From: Epiperipatus broadwayi
Lineage: Eukaryota; Onychophora; Udeonychophora; Euonychophora; Peripatidae
Length of the DNA: 64,000 nucleotides
Reading direction: 5' to 3'
Assembly (NCBI GenBank): GCA_028023455.1
Contig: JAQFVV010013060.1
Coordinates: 64,001 to 128,000 of the forward strand
Part shown: positions 11,321-23,541 of the stretch, piece after piece
How positions within the stretch are numbered: position 1 is the first letter of the stretch
Layout of the letters: the number at the start of each line of letters is the position of its first letter
Program-made: the position numbers and the translations under genes
The notes under the pieces: generated by a model
Told to the model about the DNA's origin: nothing
Databases searched by the model: none
What the model saw: the letters and a program-made list of their open reading frames with translations, nothing else

Positions 11321-11606
11321 GCTATTTTTTTAAAGAGAAAAAGAAAAAAGAAAAAAAGAGGGAAAAATCATACAAAGTCATGGGAAATTTAAAATTTATG
11401 ATCACATGTACAATTATTAAATGTAGACTCCACACGTCATTTTCCGGAAAGTATAAATTACAAGTGTTGATTACGCTCGCTTATATTAATTTATTTTTTT
11501 TGAACTTTAAAGAGAAAATAATAATTCTTTAGAATTGAGAGCTATATTTTATATCTGGATAATATAATCTCTCGTTGTATTCTTGGTATATATCTGTTTG
11601 TTTTAA

Positions 11607-12310
11607 ATATAATTTTTGATAGCTCAAATATAGCTGTAATAATGTGGAAATACTGAAAATCCCGAGCGAGCTATATGTAAACTAATCATCTATAAACACA
11701 AGTATAGAGTGAGCCCACATATACTTTGACTTGGATCATATATAAGTATATCATCTATAGATGGATTTGCATATAGAGCATGATTTTTATATACTAATAT
11801 AATTGCAGAACATCTGTAAGCTATTATGAAATTACTATAACTAATTAGTAATAAAATTTATAATTATAACTAATTAGATGGAAAAGCTGAAGCTCATATT
11901 TAACAATCTCTAAACATTAAGCTAATCTTTAGTTAATAAATGTAAATATAACTGTTTGATAGCTTGAATATTGTTATAATAATGCAAAAGTACTAAAACC
12001 CAGCGAATTATATGAAAACGAACTATCTATAAATGCGAGTAGCTTGGATTATATATAAGCATATCATCTATAGATGTGTTTACACACAGAGTGTGATTTA
12101 TATATACTAACATAATAAGCTATTCTGAAATCAGTATAACTAATCAGAGGGAAAGGCTGAGCCTCATAACAACCCCTAATATTAAATTAATTTTCAGTTA
12201 ATAGCTTGAATAGTTGTAATAATGTGGCAGTACTGACAACCCCCAGCAAGCTATATGTAAATAGCTATCTAAATGCGAGTATAGAATGAGCCCACTTATA
12301 CTTTAGCCTT
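11607..12310 (+). repeat. Direct array of about 300-350-bp units
   Basis: Three successive units share blocks: AGCTTGAATA.TTGTAATAATG, a CAGCRAGCTATATG block, ATATCATCTATAGAT, and AGGGAAAGGCTGAGCCTCAT with variations. Units begin near 11607, 11950 and 12200, the last truncated. The same unit recurs in reverse orientation at 13636-14045, so the array forms the left arm of a large foldback structure. Confidence 0.65.
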
Positions 12311-12850
12311 TTCATCTGATTAGTTTTAGCAATTTCAAAATAGTTTATAGTTGACCACATGTAAATACATCTATAAATGACATGACTTTATCTTTCTTAT
12401 TGCATTGCCAAATCCATATAATATTAGTATCATCTATGTTTTTTATTTTTACAGTGCTTTTTTACAACTCACTATTGACAGTTTCTATTGCCCAGGGATT
12501 TTGGGGTAAAGACATTTTATAAACAATTATTATTAATAATAGTTTGAATATGAAAAAGTTTAAAAGAATAAAGTTGAAGAAAATGACGATAGAGGGCAGT
12601 GTTAAGCAAGTAAAAAATTTTTTTGAAATTTTGTCAGTTGGGTTTTTAGAAATAGGTTTGTAAAGAAGTGAGTAATTTTGTAATGTAAAAAGGTAATTTG
12701 TAATGTGGAAAAAGTTAATAGTTAATTATAAAATATTTAATAAAAATAAGGAAAGGTTAGAAGTTGATTAAAAAATGTAAGTTAAAAGACAATAATATGT
12801 ATTAAATAGTAGATTTGAAATACAGGCATTCTTCATATACCTGGAGATTA

Positions 12851-13164
12851 ATTGTAAATATAGAGGATTTGAACACAGACTTTCAAGCACCCTTCAACCA
12901 TCCATACTATCTCATGTCACTGATACACATGACCACACATATGTAGAAAAGATAAATAATCACCAATATACATATTTCGTGCTGAACCAGCACTCATCTG
13001 TTGGACCAGATTATTATCTCCCACACATACATATAATCAATGCCCAGTATTGGTGATTATTTTTCTTTTCTACATGTGTGTGGTCATTGGTATCAGTGGT
13101 ATGTGATAGTATGGATAGTTAAAGAGTTTATGAAACTCTGTGTTCAAATCCCCTATATTTATAT
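12851..13164 (-). mobile_element. Hammerhead-bearing foldback element, copy 1
   Basis: Inverted repeats of about 130 bp start with AGGATTTGAACACAGA on both strands. The asymmetric centre holds a hammerhead-like core on the - strand (12963-13014). Copies 2 and 3 are at 61379-61780 and 63149-63293. It lies inside the larger array bounded by the direct and inverted units of 11607-14045. No ORF. Confidence 0.7.
12963..13014 (-). ncRNA. Hammerhead ribozyme-like core, copy 1
   Basis: On the - strand: CCAA, then CAGATGAG (consensus CTGATGAG with one change), a perfect 5-bp helix TGCTG/CAGCA closed by GTT, then CGAAA, a 2-bp helix with loop, and ATA before TTGG. CCAA pairs with TTGG as helix I, the TGCTG hairpin is helix II, and A-T..A-T is a minimal helix III as in retroelement hammerheads; the cleavage site would be after ATA. 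The T-to-A change in the CTGATGA box should inactivate this copy. Confidence 0.6.
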
Positions 13165-13635
13165 TAAATAGTAGAATAAAAAGTTAAAGTTTTTAGAATT
13201 AAAATGATAATAAATAATTTTTAAAAATAAAATAAAGTAATATAAAATAAATATGTATAAAATTAATTAAGAATAAAGTAACAAAATGGGAAATGATTAT
13301 TTATAAGGGTCAGATTAAAATATATGTTTTATTTGTGTATTTAATTATGTGTATGAATATATGTATAAAATGTAGTAATTGTATAATTATATATTTGGAT
13401 ATTGTAACTCTGATATGACTGCTGAACAGTTGAAACTGTTAGAATAAAATTGGGATATAAAAAATAGTATTGTTAAAGTATTTAAGAAAGTTGTAAATGG
13501 TATAAACACTATACAAATAAATGAATACAAATATACATGAACATATAATTTTACATTTTATATATATATATTCTATCTTATAATCATTATTTATATACCG
13601 ACATATATCTTTATATACCTCTCTATATGTTATTA

Positions 13636-14045
13636 TAATGATATGCTTATATATGATCCAAGCCAAGCATAGGTGGGCTCATTCTATACTTACATTTATA
13701 AGTGGTTAGTTTACTTATATCTCACTGGGGTTTTCCAATAATTCAATATTATTACAACTGTGTTAGAGCTATCAAAAAGTTATATTTACATCTATTAACT
13801 GACAATTAATTTAATGTTTAGAGATTATTAGATATGAGGCTCAACCTTTTCCTCTGATTAGTTATAGAGATTTCAGAATAGCTTATAGTTGTCCTGATAT
13901 TACATTAGTATATATAGATCATGCTCTGCATGTAAATATAACTATAGATGATATGCTTATATATGATCTAAGCTAATGTATAGGCTCATTCTATACTTGT
14001 GTTTGTAGATGGTTAGTTTATATAAGCTTAATGAGGATTTTCAAT
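13636..14045 (-). repeat. Inverted copy of the 11.6-12.3-kb unit array
   Basis: Blocks of the direct array appear reversed: GATATGCTTATATATGATC, GGGCTCATTCTATACTT, TGAGGCTCAACCTTTTCC, each present in about one and a half units. With 11607-12310 this makes an inverted pair separated by about 1.3 kb. Confidence 0.6.
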
Positions 14046-14599
14046 TCTGTTTGATTTTAATATTTTAATTAAGGAAATAATTATTATATAAAATAATATT
14101 TTTTAATATACACTGATATAAAATAAAATATGTATTTTAAAGTTAATGTGTTGAAATTTATGGCAGGTAGTCATTTAAATTTTACCATATTCTGTTCACG
14201 AGTTTGAAATGGATCGTTTTAAGCATGAACATAAAATGTAATACAAAGAGATTTACCGGATATATAAATCTGAGATTTTAAAAAAGAGTATTAAGCTATA
14301 GGTTAATATTATTTTACATTACCACTATTAGAACTCAAAGATGTCAGTCATGAAATAATGCACGATTATTTTACAGAGGAGTTAAAAAGCTATGTAAGGA
14401 ATTTAAATCAAAGTTATTTTGCTTCATGTAATATTTACCCAAAATAGGATATCAAAATATGTATTGCTGGGTATTCGAAATGCAAGCATTACAAATACCA
14501 ACAAACAAAATAATGAATAATAAGAATAGCGAACAGTCTGCTATACTAGCAACACAAATATATATATATATATAGAGAGAGTTCTATTTGGTTCTTCCT
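14046..14599. other. Intron sequence, nothing identified
   Basis: AT-rich with an (AT)n/(AG)n microsatellite near 14557-14580. No gene or named repeat. Confidence 0.35.
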
Positions 14600-14940
14600 T
14601 CGACACACTTTAAGACTGGCTGCTTTCAAGATGGTTTCCATTGACCTTGGTTTTCCAAACACTTTGGTTACGGTCCAGTTCAGTTGCACGCGAACACATC
14701 TGACTTTATCATAGAGCACTGTGACCATCACTATGAGCTTATTTTAGCTGCAATCACTTCCACCTCTCGGCAACAACTTGATAAATTCACTGGAAAATCA
14801 CCTCTTCACACCTAGCTGCTATCCAGATAGTTTCCTCCAGCTTTGGTTTCCCAAAACTCTTTGGGCCTATTTCAGCTGCTGCCCATGAACACATTTTTCA
14901 CTGATAGCACTGCACACTCACTGTAGCCACTGTCACATCT
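14600..14940. repeat. Two imperfect repeats of about 130 bp, locally GC-richer
   Basis: 14605-14735 and 14810-14935 share in order: a TGGCTGCT/TAGCTGCT block, GATRGTTTCC, CTTTGGTTTYCCAAA, TTCAGYTGC, CGAACACAT/TGAACACAT, and AGCACTG. The block stands out from the surrounding AT-rich intron by base composition. The family is not recognised. Confidence 0.5.
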
Positions 14941-14944
14941 CTCT

Positions 14945-16503
14945 TCAAAATGAATTGGAAAGATGAATAGTGCACCTTGTTGCTTACTCTAGTTATAGTT
15001 TTTAATTACTCACACAAGTAATTACTTCCATATACGATAATGTTTTTAGGTCTATAAACTAATTAATTGGTGTCTTATGAATTCATTTCCATATAAGGTA
15101 ATTTATAGTCTATTTCATTAATTAATTAGTCTCTTATCAAGAAATATTTGTAATCAGCAAATATTTCTTGGAATTTATCGATCGCAATTAATGTAAATTA
15201 TTTAATTAAATTTACCGCTTTTCAGTTAGCGATCTAAATATATTTCTCTAATATATTTTCTATTTTTTCTGGAGTGCACAAACTTATACTAATATATAAA
15301 TATTTTTACAAAATATAACATGTATATTTTTAAAATTTCAATTAAAACTATTTTTTTAACCTAAAACATAAAGGAAATTATTTCATATTTATCTCAATTT
15401 AGTGTATGACATATATACATGTGATATACAAATTTAAAAATGCTTACTTAGACTGAATTTTGGAAATAAATGTACTAGGGATATTGATATAAAAATTTTT
15501 TAAAAAGGTTAATGAATTAGAAAAGAAAACCGTAAGTTATTTCAGACTACACCGTAAAATTCAGCTACTCCATTTAACTACTAATGATAGCTGCTAGTGA
15601 TGCTATGTCTATCACTTATTATTACTTATATTTGATCATGTATTCATTCATATAATGATGATAATTATATCATCCTTGATACATTCTTGTTCCATAATGT
15701 TACAGTATCAGACAAAATAACATAACAAGTTAAAACACTAAAATTAACTCTACACTAATATGTAAATAAATAAAAGCTATAAGTAGTTTATGATATATTA
15801 AAAAATTATAGAGTTAATTCCAGTATTTGTTTTATAATACAAATATAAAAAATCTTTATTTGAAATCAAGATTATTTAAAATTGAGTTGAATTCTAAAAT
15901 TCTGTCTTATCAATTAATATTAAGCTGAAATAAACGACACTTTAGTTAAATTACTGTTAAAATTTATGTTTAAGCTTTAATATCAAATTAGGCATTGAGA
16001 GAGTCTATTTAAATAGAAATTGATTTGATGCATCTAATGGGATCTCAATTGGTCTCCCAAACAGTTAATGATGTCAAGTTCGATTGACAAAAACGTATCT
16101 TGCAAGAGGATAGTTGATTTTTCATCAAGCGTTGCCATATATAAGACCATAAGAGAATATAAATAAATAACAGCAGATTATATTCAAACACTCATACACA
16201 CACACAAGAAACTTGACAAAGATTTAAACTGAATAAATATAAAGGTACTAAAGACTATATTGGTTGCACTTAATAGCAAGAGTAAAAGTGTGATGGAATG
16301 GAATTGTCTATCCATATTATTATTATTTTTTTAATCAGATTTCATCAATATATTTCTCTCAATATACATTTATACATTAATAATAATCAACCTTGTGTTA
16401 AATTTTTCACAGATTGTCCTATATTGATAGACTGTCTCAGGAAGTTTTAAGGTAGTATTTTGTCCTAATAATCTCATGCAATTGTGTGTGTTGTAATATA
16501 TAT
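14945..16503. other. Intron sequence, nothing identified
   Basis: AT-rich DNA between the GC-richer repeat and the LTR element. A small inverted repeat AAGAAATATTTG / CAAATATTTCTT lies at about 15140-15172. No gene found. Confidence 0.35.
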
Positions 16504-18272
16504 TGTGATGATCGCACATACTGCGATCACACATGTATATTTTTAATATTAGACTATATTAAATATTGTAGTTTTCTTTTCGAAATAGAAAAAAAAAAAA
16601 ACAAATAAATAAAAGAATTAAGCCATTGAGGAAAGAAAATCTCGTAATTAATTATCGTAATGAAATAAAAGAGAGAGAAATGGAATCGGACAAGATGCTT
16701 ATCTTTTACCCTCCAAAGTTTATATTTTAAAAAATATAAGAAGTAAAGTTAGAAAATATTGAAAGCCTATATTTGGTTTAAAATCAACAGTAAGAAAGGA
16801 AATATAAACAAAATAGGAACTTAAAATGATTTATAAAAAAGGTAAAATTTGAGGAGTTTAAATAAGATTAGAATTTAAAATGTGACAAAAGATAAAGATC
16901 TATTCTAAAAAAGTACACATTTTGATGAAGAAAGAAATGCATGTGTGAAAGTATGTATAAAGAGAGCAAAGTTTAATGCATGTCAAATGAAAATAATTTT
17001 ATTAAAAAAAAAAATAATAATAATAAATAAATGTAAAATATTGCTACAAATTGTATGGAAAAGTAAAGTGAAAGGTGTGAAAGAAAAGCAACAAACAAAA
17101 AGATACAGATAATGAAAGAATTTGAAAAAAATACATTAATGAATTAATTGTAAGAGGAGAGTTCATGTAGAGACTTCGGTGAGGACACTGCTCTCATAAT
17201 AACATTAGAATAGAGTAGAAAGCAGACATGAAAATCCTTTAAATTTTTAAAAGAAAAAACCCAGAAGCTGAGTGGAAGGACCTCGATGTAGAAACTGAAC
17301 ACGATATGAACAGGAAAATGATTTACAACATAAGTGAAGTTTCAAGAATGTGTGGCTAAGGGCCATCACAATCGCTGGGCGATTCAGACCACTGTGCTCG
17401 TACGGTCACCTCGCCATGTAACAACTGCCAGTGTAGTGCCTGCCTGATGATCCGCCTGCAATGTCCTTGATGTTCCAGTACAAAGAAAGTGCTACAGACA
17501 TAAGAAGAGATTCCACAAACCAAATCCAAGCCTAAGAATGGCCGTCTCTGCTAAAGAAGTGGAGGAATTCCAGATGACGGCCAACAGGACATTCACTCAA
17601 GTTGGAGAAGAAAACCCTAAGAAAATTGCATAACACACCTATATAGAACACATGTGCACATACTTTTGATTTAAAGCAATTGCAAATTCCAGATATTAAT
17701 GAGATATACACTAATCAGACTCTTTCTAATACTGGGAAGGACGACTGTAAATGGATAATTTATTGTAATGTATTATTATCATTTATAGGATTTAACCTGT
17801 ACACTTAATCGTAACATTATATCAAAATGATTTTTTTTATTGTATGTAAATATTTTAATTGATTTCTTTTTTGTTGTTTATTTATTATATTAAATGTTCC
17901 TTAATTATTTTGTCTGTTTCATCTTGTTTCTTTGCCATTCCAAATGGGTTTGAGTTATAATTATTATTCCATTTTTGAGTACTAAATAACACGTGAGGCT
18001 AGTGGTACGGCATTTCTGATCCCATTAAATTTATAATTTATCCAAGCGCTGTAATTATTTAACAATTACAGCAGTCGAGAGACGTTTGACCAGGAAAGAT
18101 AACCTGGGGCAATATCCGTATGGTCACAGGTTCGGTCAAATATGGATATAGATTCGTTTATGTCCATATGTTCTCTTTGCTTGCAATAACGGAAGGTGAA
18201 TGATTTGAATTTAAGAATCTGTATTATATGTAAATAAAAAGGAACAACCTTCAAACGTACATTTCCATTACA
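16504..18272 (+). repeat. 5' LTR, 1.77 kb
   Basis: Starts TGTGATGATCGCACATACTG and ends TTCCATTACA (TG..CA). The first 28 bases form a perfect-looking terminal hairpin (TGTGAT..CGCA / TGCG ATCACA). AAATAAA near 18229 is a probable poly(A) signal. Exceptionally long relative to the internal region. Confidence 0.85.
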
Positions 18273-18275
18273 TTT

Positions 18276-18293
18276 TAGGGGCCAGTCCGGGAT
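18276..18293 (+). other. Primer-binding site of the LTR element
   Basis: TAGGGGCCAGTCCGGGAT lies 3 bases after the 5' LTR. It resembles the tRNA-Pro-type binding site (TGGGGGCTCGTCCGGGAT), matching at 15 of 18 positions; the first bases are TAG rather than the expected TGG. Confidence 0.6.
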
Positions 18294-19262
18294 CTATTGC
18301 TGTGCGATTAGTAATCACGTGTTGGATAAATTTTGTAAAATAAAGTAAATATTTAAAAAATATATATAAAAATTAGTTTAATAAATCAGAGTGGTGAGGA
18401 GCGAAGATGAGGGGGATAAATTTTTTTTTTGCATTTTGTAATACTTTATATATGTATTTCAACGTCAAATGTGTAGAAAGGATAGAAAGAAGGGGGGAAA
18501 TTTTAATATCAAGAAAGCTTTTGAAGTTTCGTTGCGATGCATTTAATGTAAGAAAAGAAGTATTCAAATATAATTGTAGCGATCAAAGATAGATTATCTA
18601 GATGTAATTGTTGTTAACGAAAAATAAACTAGTTAAGTTAAAAAGAATTAAAATAAAGTTTCATAAAGGTTTTAATTATAAATAATAAAATAGTCGCGTA
18701 TGTAAGTTAAGTTGAAGGAAATATATATGTGTGATTCTAAAATAGTTGCGTATTTCAGTTAAATTAAAAAATAAATGTATGTATGATTTCATAGCCATAA
18801 CAATAAAGTAATCATTAAAGTACAAACAGAGTGTGTAACGTAGGATATTTGTAAGTTGAAATTATTTATGTATATGAATTTTAAATAGCCTTAACAATAA
18901 AGTGATCAATAAAGGATACACTTAGTATTACAGTATATCAGCAATGCGGATTGTTTGAATTATAGTTAAAATATGAAAAATATATAATCGCGTCATTTAC
19001 TTAAGTGAGGTGAATAAGAGTTTACATACGTAGTGGAATAGAGGGCAGTCAGCAAAGTAGGGCATGCAGTCTAAAAAAAAATGAATCTAGGGCAGGTAGA
19101 CAAAATAGTGAACCAGAGCAAGTGTGTTTAGATTAGCTAGCATTCTAAATACTAATAATCCAATAATAAAGAACCGAATAGCAAATCAAAATAGAAAGGA
19201 AAGAATCAGTAAAAAAATAAATAAATAAATATATCAAGAAGAGTTAAGTAAAAATTATATCT

Positions 19263-20740
19263 ATGCGTGCAAGATCCCAAACTAAAATGGATCATCAAGT
19301 AAATGAAGTGAGTGAAATGGATGTAGATAAGGAGAGGGATGCAGGAGATATCACACAAAGGGAAGTGAAAGATAAAATAGACTTTGGTGATGTAATGAAT
19401 ATGCTCATGTAAATGAGAATGGAACAGCAGCAGTTTATGAAGGAATGCCAGGACAGTGAAGAAAGGATGGAAGAATGGTGTGCAAAGTTAGAAATGGAGA
19501 GTAACAAAAGAATTGCTGAAGCCATAGAAGAAATGAGGAGTAACTTCACCAAACAAACGGATGCAAAGGATACACAAAATGGACAGGACAGGGAAAGCCA
19601 GTTGGATGAACCAAGAAGCATACCAAGAAGCATAGAACCATATGAGTGTGAGGATCTAGATAGGGCAGAGAGGGTAGATATAAAGTCAACAGAGTTTGAT
19701 CCGAGAGTGGGCATAGGGCAGCATGAAGAGGAAATGAGGAATTTAGATAAAGAGGAAAAATTTGAAGTGATGAGATTGGAAAATAATAGGGTGCTGGCGA
19801 ATATGCAGTAGGACATAAGTCAGGTAGGGAGAGTAGTGGAAAGGTTAGAGTCTAAATTTGAAGAGAGAATAAAGTCAGCCAGTAACAGCGCAAACATAGA
19901 AGTAGAAGGCATCGAACCAAGAACCACTGGAGGATATATAGACAAGGGCTACGGAAATCACATAGATAATCCTATCGGGTTCCATCAGTTCTTAAAAAAT
20001 ACAAGTCTTCTCAGGATACCCAGGAGAAAGCCCTATGGAGCACTTGGGGAGCCTTGAAAGATATTTCAAGTTCAGCAGGATGAATGAGGAGGCCAAGATA
20101 GCAGTCACCTGCAGTCATTTGCAGGGCGAATGACAAGTGTGGTGGAACTCACTGTTTCATAAGCCCACAACATTCGCAGACTATTATAAAGCTTTAATGG
20201 CCAGTTATTGGAGTGATGAACTCCAAGTAAACATTTTGCACCAGACAACACAGGAGAAATGGAGACTGGGGGAATCATTTACAACATTCTTTTGCCATCA
20301 AGTGGCCAAGTTACGGATGATGACATCTAATCCATTATCTGAAATGCAAATAAATCGGATGATTAGGCATGGTTTCCCGAGAGACATTGAACAGATACTG
20401 ATTAGTATGGAGAGGAAGACAGTGGATCGGATTGCTGAGTTTCTAAATGCATTGGATAGCACCAGGGCCAACCAGAGGGGTGAGGGATATAAATATACAC
20501 CACTTCCAAAGGAACCACTTGTAATTAAAAAATGGTTGGGATCCTAATAAAGGTCAATGGGAAGAAAACAGAGAGAATTTTACTGAGCAGAACCCAAGAG
20601 TGCAGGATGGCATAGAGTGGAGACTGGATGGAAGCATTTATATTTATGAATGGACAGAGGATAGAGATCGTAAGGATCAAAATCTGCATCCCAGAGGAAG
20701 CAGATATGAGTACAACAGGATGAGACTACCTCCAGATAAA
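19263..20740 (+). pseudogene. Ty3/Gypsy-type gag, interrupted
   Basis: ATG at 19263 opens a frame that runs to about 20000 with stops only at 19410 and 19809, giving a Glu-rich coiled-coil-like N-terminal half (EMESNKRIAEAIEEMRS). A +1 shift near 20010 leads into a clear gag capsid segment: HLGSLERYF, NEEAKIAVTCSHLQGE, WWNSL, FADYYKALMASYW, GESFTTFF.HQVAKL and INRMIRHGFP, with one further stop at 20131. That is the retrotransposon Gag domain, which builds the capsid shell. A short basic tail follows, with no CCHC zinc knuckle seen. Three stops and one frameshift make it inactive. Confidence 0.75.
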
Positions 20741-21620
20741 ACATAATTACAATTATAAGAAATGGACGGATTCACTGGTACAATATTGGAAATGGACTGG
20801 ATTAAGATTAATAAAAAAATGGACTTTATGAGAATAGGAAAAAATAATAATAATGATAATATAAGGGAAGAATGAGCCAGTAAATGGCCAAAAAGTTTGC
20901 AAGGAACACTTTACCCAAATTGAGACAAACTATCAGTTAGAGTAGTGAATGAGATCGTAGATAGAGGTAGGCAGGGATAGATATTTTAGTAGGGATCTTA
21001 GCAGTATATGGTAAGCCATCTCTGTTATATATTCATGCATGAGTTCTGCGGTGAACCAGATGTTATTAGATAGGGAAGATAGGGTCAGAGATCCTCTTCT
21101 CATATAAAGACTCACTGGATTGAAGTTGCCAGTTAGATATTGATAAATATTGCGAGTCAGTGAAATATAAACCAATGTATGGGGAAAAGAACCCCGTATA
21201 TAATGAGTTATCAGTAAAATATTCTGAGCTCATGGGGAGCTGGATAAGAAATGCCAATCATCAAACCTACCTCGGTATAGTGATCAGAATTGTCATTTAA
21301 AGGGATATAAGTTGCAAAATGTGGGGTATGAACAGGTTTAATTGGGTCACAGAGATATCCTGTGGACTCGAACCTGTATATACAATCAGGGGGCAGAAGT
21401 CAACTTGCATATTGTTTGTATAAGCTTGATTAAAACGGTTTGGTAATGCTGATTCGATCATTAGAAAAGGGAATGTAATTTGCCTGGTCACCTCTAGGAA
21501 TATTCTCATCATCATTTAACCAAGATTAGAAGGACATGGATATGAGAGGGTCATAATAACAATAGTTAAGTTAAGAAGTGCATAGCTTTCAATCCATCAA
21601 AATTTTTTAAGAAAAATTTT

Positions 21621-21641
21621 TTAAAAGAGGGAACGTCGTAA
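21621..21641 (+). other. Polypurine tract region
   Basis: AAAAGAGGGAA at 21623-21633, eight bases before the 3' LTR start, is the likely plus-strand primer site. The gap to the LTR is slightly longer than usual. Confidence 0.5.
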
Positions 21642-23432
21642 TGTGATGATCGCACATACTGCGATCACACATGTATATATATTTAATATTAGACCATATT
21701 AAATATTGTAGTTTTCTTTTCGAAATAGGAAAAAAAACCAATAAATAAAAGAATTAAGCCAATGAGGAAAGAAAATGTCGTCATAATTAATTACCGTAAT
21801 GAAATAAAAGATAGGGAAATGGAATCGGACAAGATGCTTATCTTTTACCCTTCAAAGTTTATATTTTAAAAAATATAAGAAATAAAGTTAGAAAATATTG
21901 AAATCCTATATTTGGTTTAAAATCAACAGTAAGAAAGGAAATATAAACAAAATAGGAACTTAAAATGATTTATAAAAAAGATAAAATTTGAGGAGTTTAA
22001 ATAAGATTAGAATTTAAAATGTGACAAAAGATAAAGATCTTTTCTAAAAAAATACACATTTTGACGAAGAAAGAAATGCATATGTGAAAGTATGTATAAA
22101 GAGAGCAATGTTTAATGCATGTCAAATGAAAATAATTTTATTAAAAAAAAAAAAAGAAAGAAAATAAATAATAAATAAATGTAAAATATTGCTACAAAAT
22201 TGTATGGAAAAAGTTTATTTGTATAAGCTGTTGAAGGCATCATAAAGTGAAAGGTGTGAGAGAAAAGCAACAAACAAAAAGATCAAGATAATGAAAGAAT
22301 TTGAAAAAAAGATATTAATGAATTAATTGTAAGAGGAGAGTTCACGTAGAGACTTCGGTGAGGACACTGCTCTGATAATAAGCAGATTACAATAGAGTAG
22401 AAAGCAGACATGAAAATCCTTTAAATTTATAAAAGAAAAAACCCAGAAGCTGAGTGAAGGACCTCGACGTAGAAACTGAACACTATATGAACAGGAAAAT
22501 GATTTACAACATAAGTGAAGCTTCAAGAATGATATGACTAAGGGCCATCACAATCGCTGGTCGATTCAGACCCACTATGCTCGTACGGTCACCTCGCCAT
22601 GTAACAACTGCTGGTGTAGCGCCTGCCACATGCCCTTGATGTTCCAGTATGAAGAAAGTGTTACAGGCATAAGAAGAGATTCCACAAACCAAATCCAAGC
22701 CTAAGAACAGCCGTCTCTGCTAAAGAAGTGGAGGAATTCCACATGACGGCCAACAGGACATTCCCTCATGTCGGAGAAGAAGAAAACCCTAGGTAAATTA
22801 CATAACACACCTATATAGTACACATGTGCACATACTTCAGATATTAATGAGATAGACACTAATTAGACTCTTTCTAATACTGGGAAGGATGACTGTAAAT
22901 GGATAATTTATTGTAATAGATTATTATCATTTATAGGATTTAATTCATACACTTAATCGTAACATTATATCAAAATGATTTTCTTTATTGTATGTAAATA
23001 TTTTAATTGATTTCTTTTTTGTTGTTTATTTATTATATTAAATGTTCCTTAATTATTTTGTCTGTTTCGTCTCGTTTCTTCACCATTCCAAATAGTTAAT
23101 ATACCCGGAGGGTTTGGATTATTATTACTCCATTTTAAGTACTAAGTAACACGTGAGGCTAGTGGTATGGCATTTCTGATCCCATTAAATTTATAATTTA
23201 TCCAAGCGCTGTAATTCTTTAATAATTACAGCAGTCGAGAGATGTTTGACCGGGAAAGATAACTTGGGGCAATATCTGTATGGTCACAGGTTCAGTCAAG
23301 TATGGATATAGATTCGTTTATGTCCATATGTTCTCTTTGCTTGCGGTAACGGAAGGTGGATGATTTGAATTTAAGAATCTGTATTATATGTAAATAAAAA
23401 GGAACAACCTTCAAACATACATTTCCGTTACA
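21642..23432 (+). repeat. 3' LTR, 1.79 kb
   Basis: Starts TGTGATGATCGCACATACTG and ends TTCCGTTACA. Colinear with the 5' LTR, with scattered substitutions and small indels; for example it has an extra 30-odd bases near 22215 and lacks a short segment near 22625. Confidence 0.85.
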
Positions 23433-23541
23433 ATATATATCAATATTCATATGCCTTATTAAAAATACCTATAAGTATTATTAAAAATATGTACACAATA
23501 TTTCAAATATTAAATTAAATCCCTTTTCTTCTTTGCTTTAG

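Larger units (their letters stand above)
16504..23432 (+). mobile_element. Gag-only LTR retrotransposon, complete borders
   Basis: Two direct LTRs (16504-18272 and 21642-23432) enclose a 3.37-kb internal region with a primer-binding-site-like sequence, a broken gag reading frame and a purine tract, but no protease, RT, RNase H or integrase that I can detect. The flanks are ATATATAT on both sides (16496-16503 and 23433-23440), which can hide the 4-6-bp target-site duplication. By eye the LTRs differ by several percent, so it is an old insertion. Inserted in the sense orientation in the third visible MADF intron. It would depend on enzymes from another element. Confidence 0.85.

Noticed and set aside
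11159-11392. 77-codon + strand frame
   Set aside because: Antisense to a LINE A fragment running into an A-rich stretch.
11607-12310. CRISPR-like or satellite array
   Set aside because: Only 2.5 long degenerate units without regular spacers; inverted copies nearby fit a foldback element better.
19295-19816. 173-codon open frame on the - strand
   Set aside because: It is the antisense of the gag frame; its Ser/Leu-rich composition comes from that.
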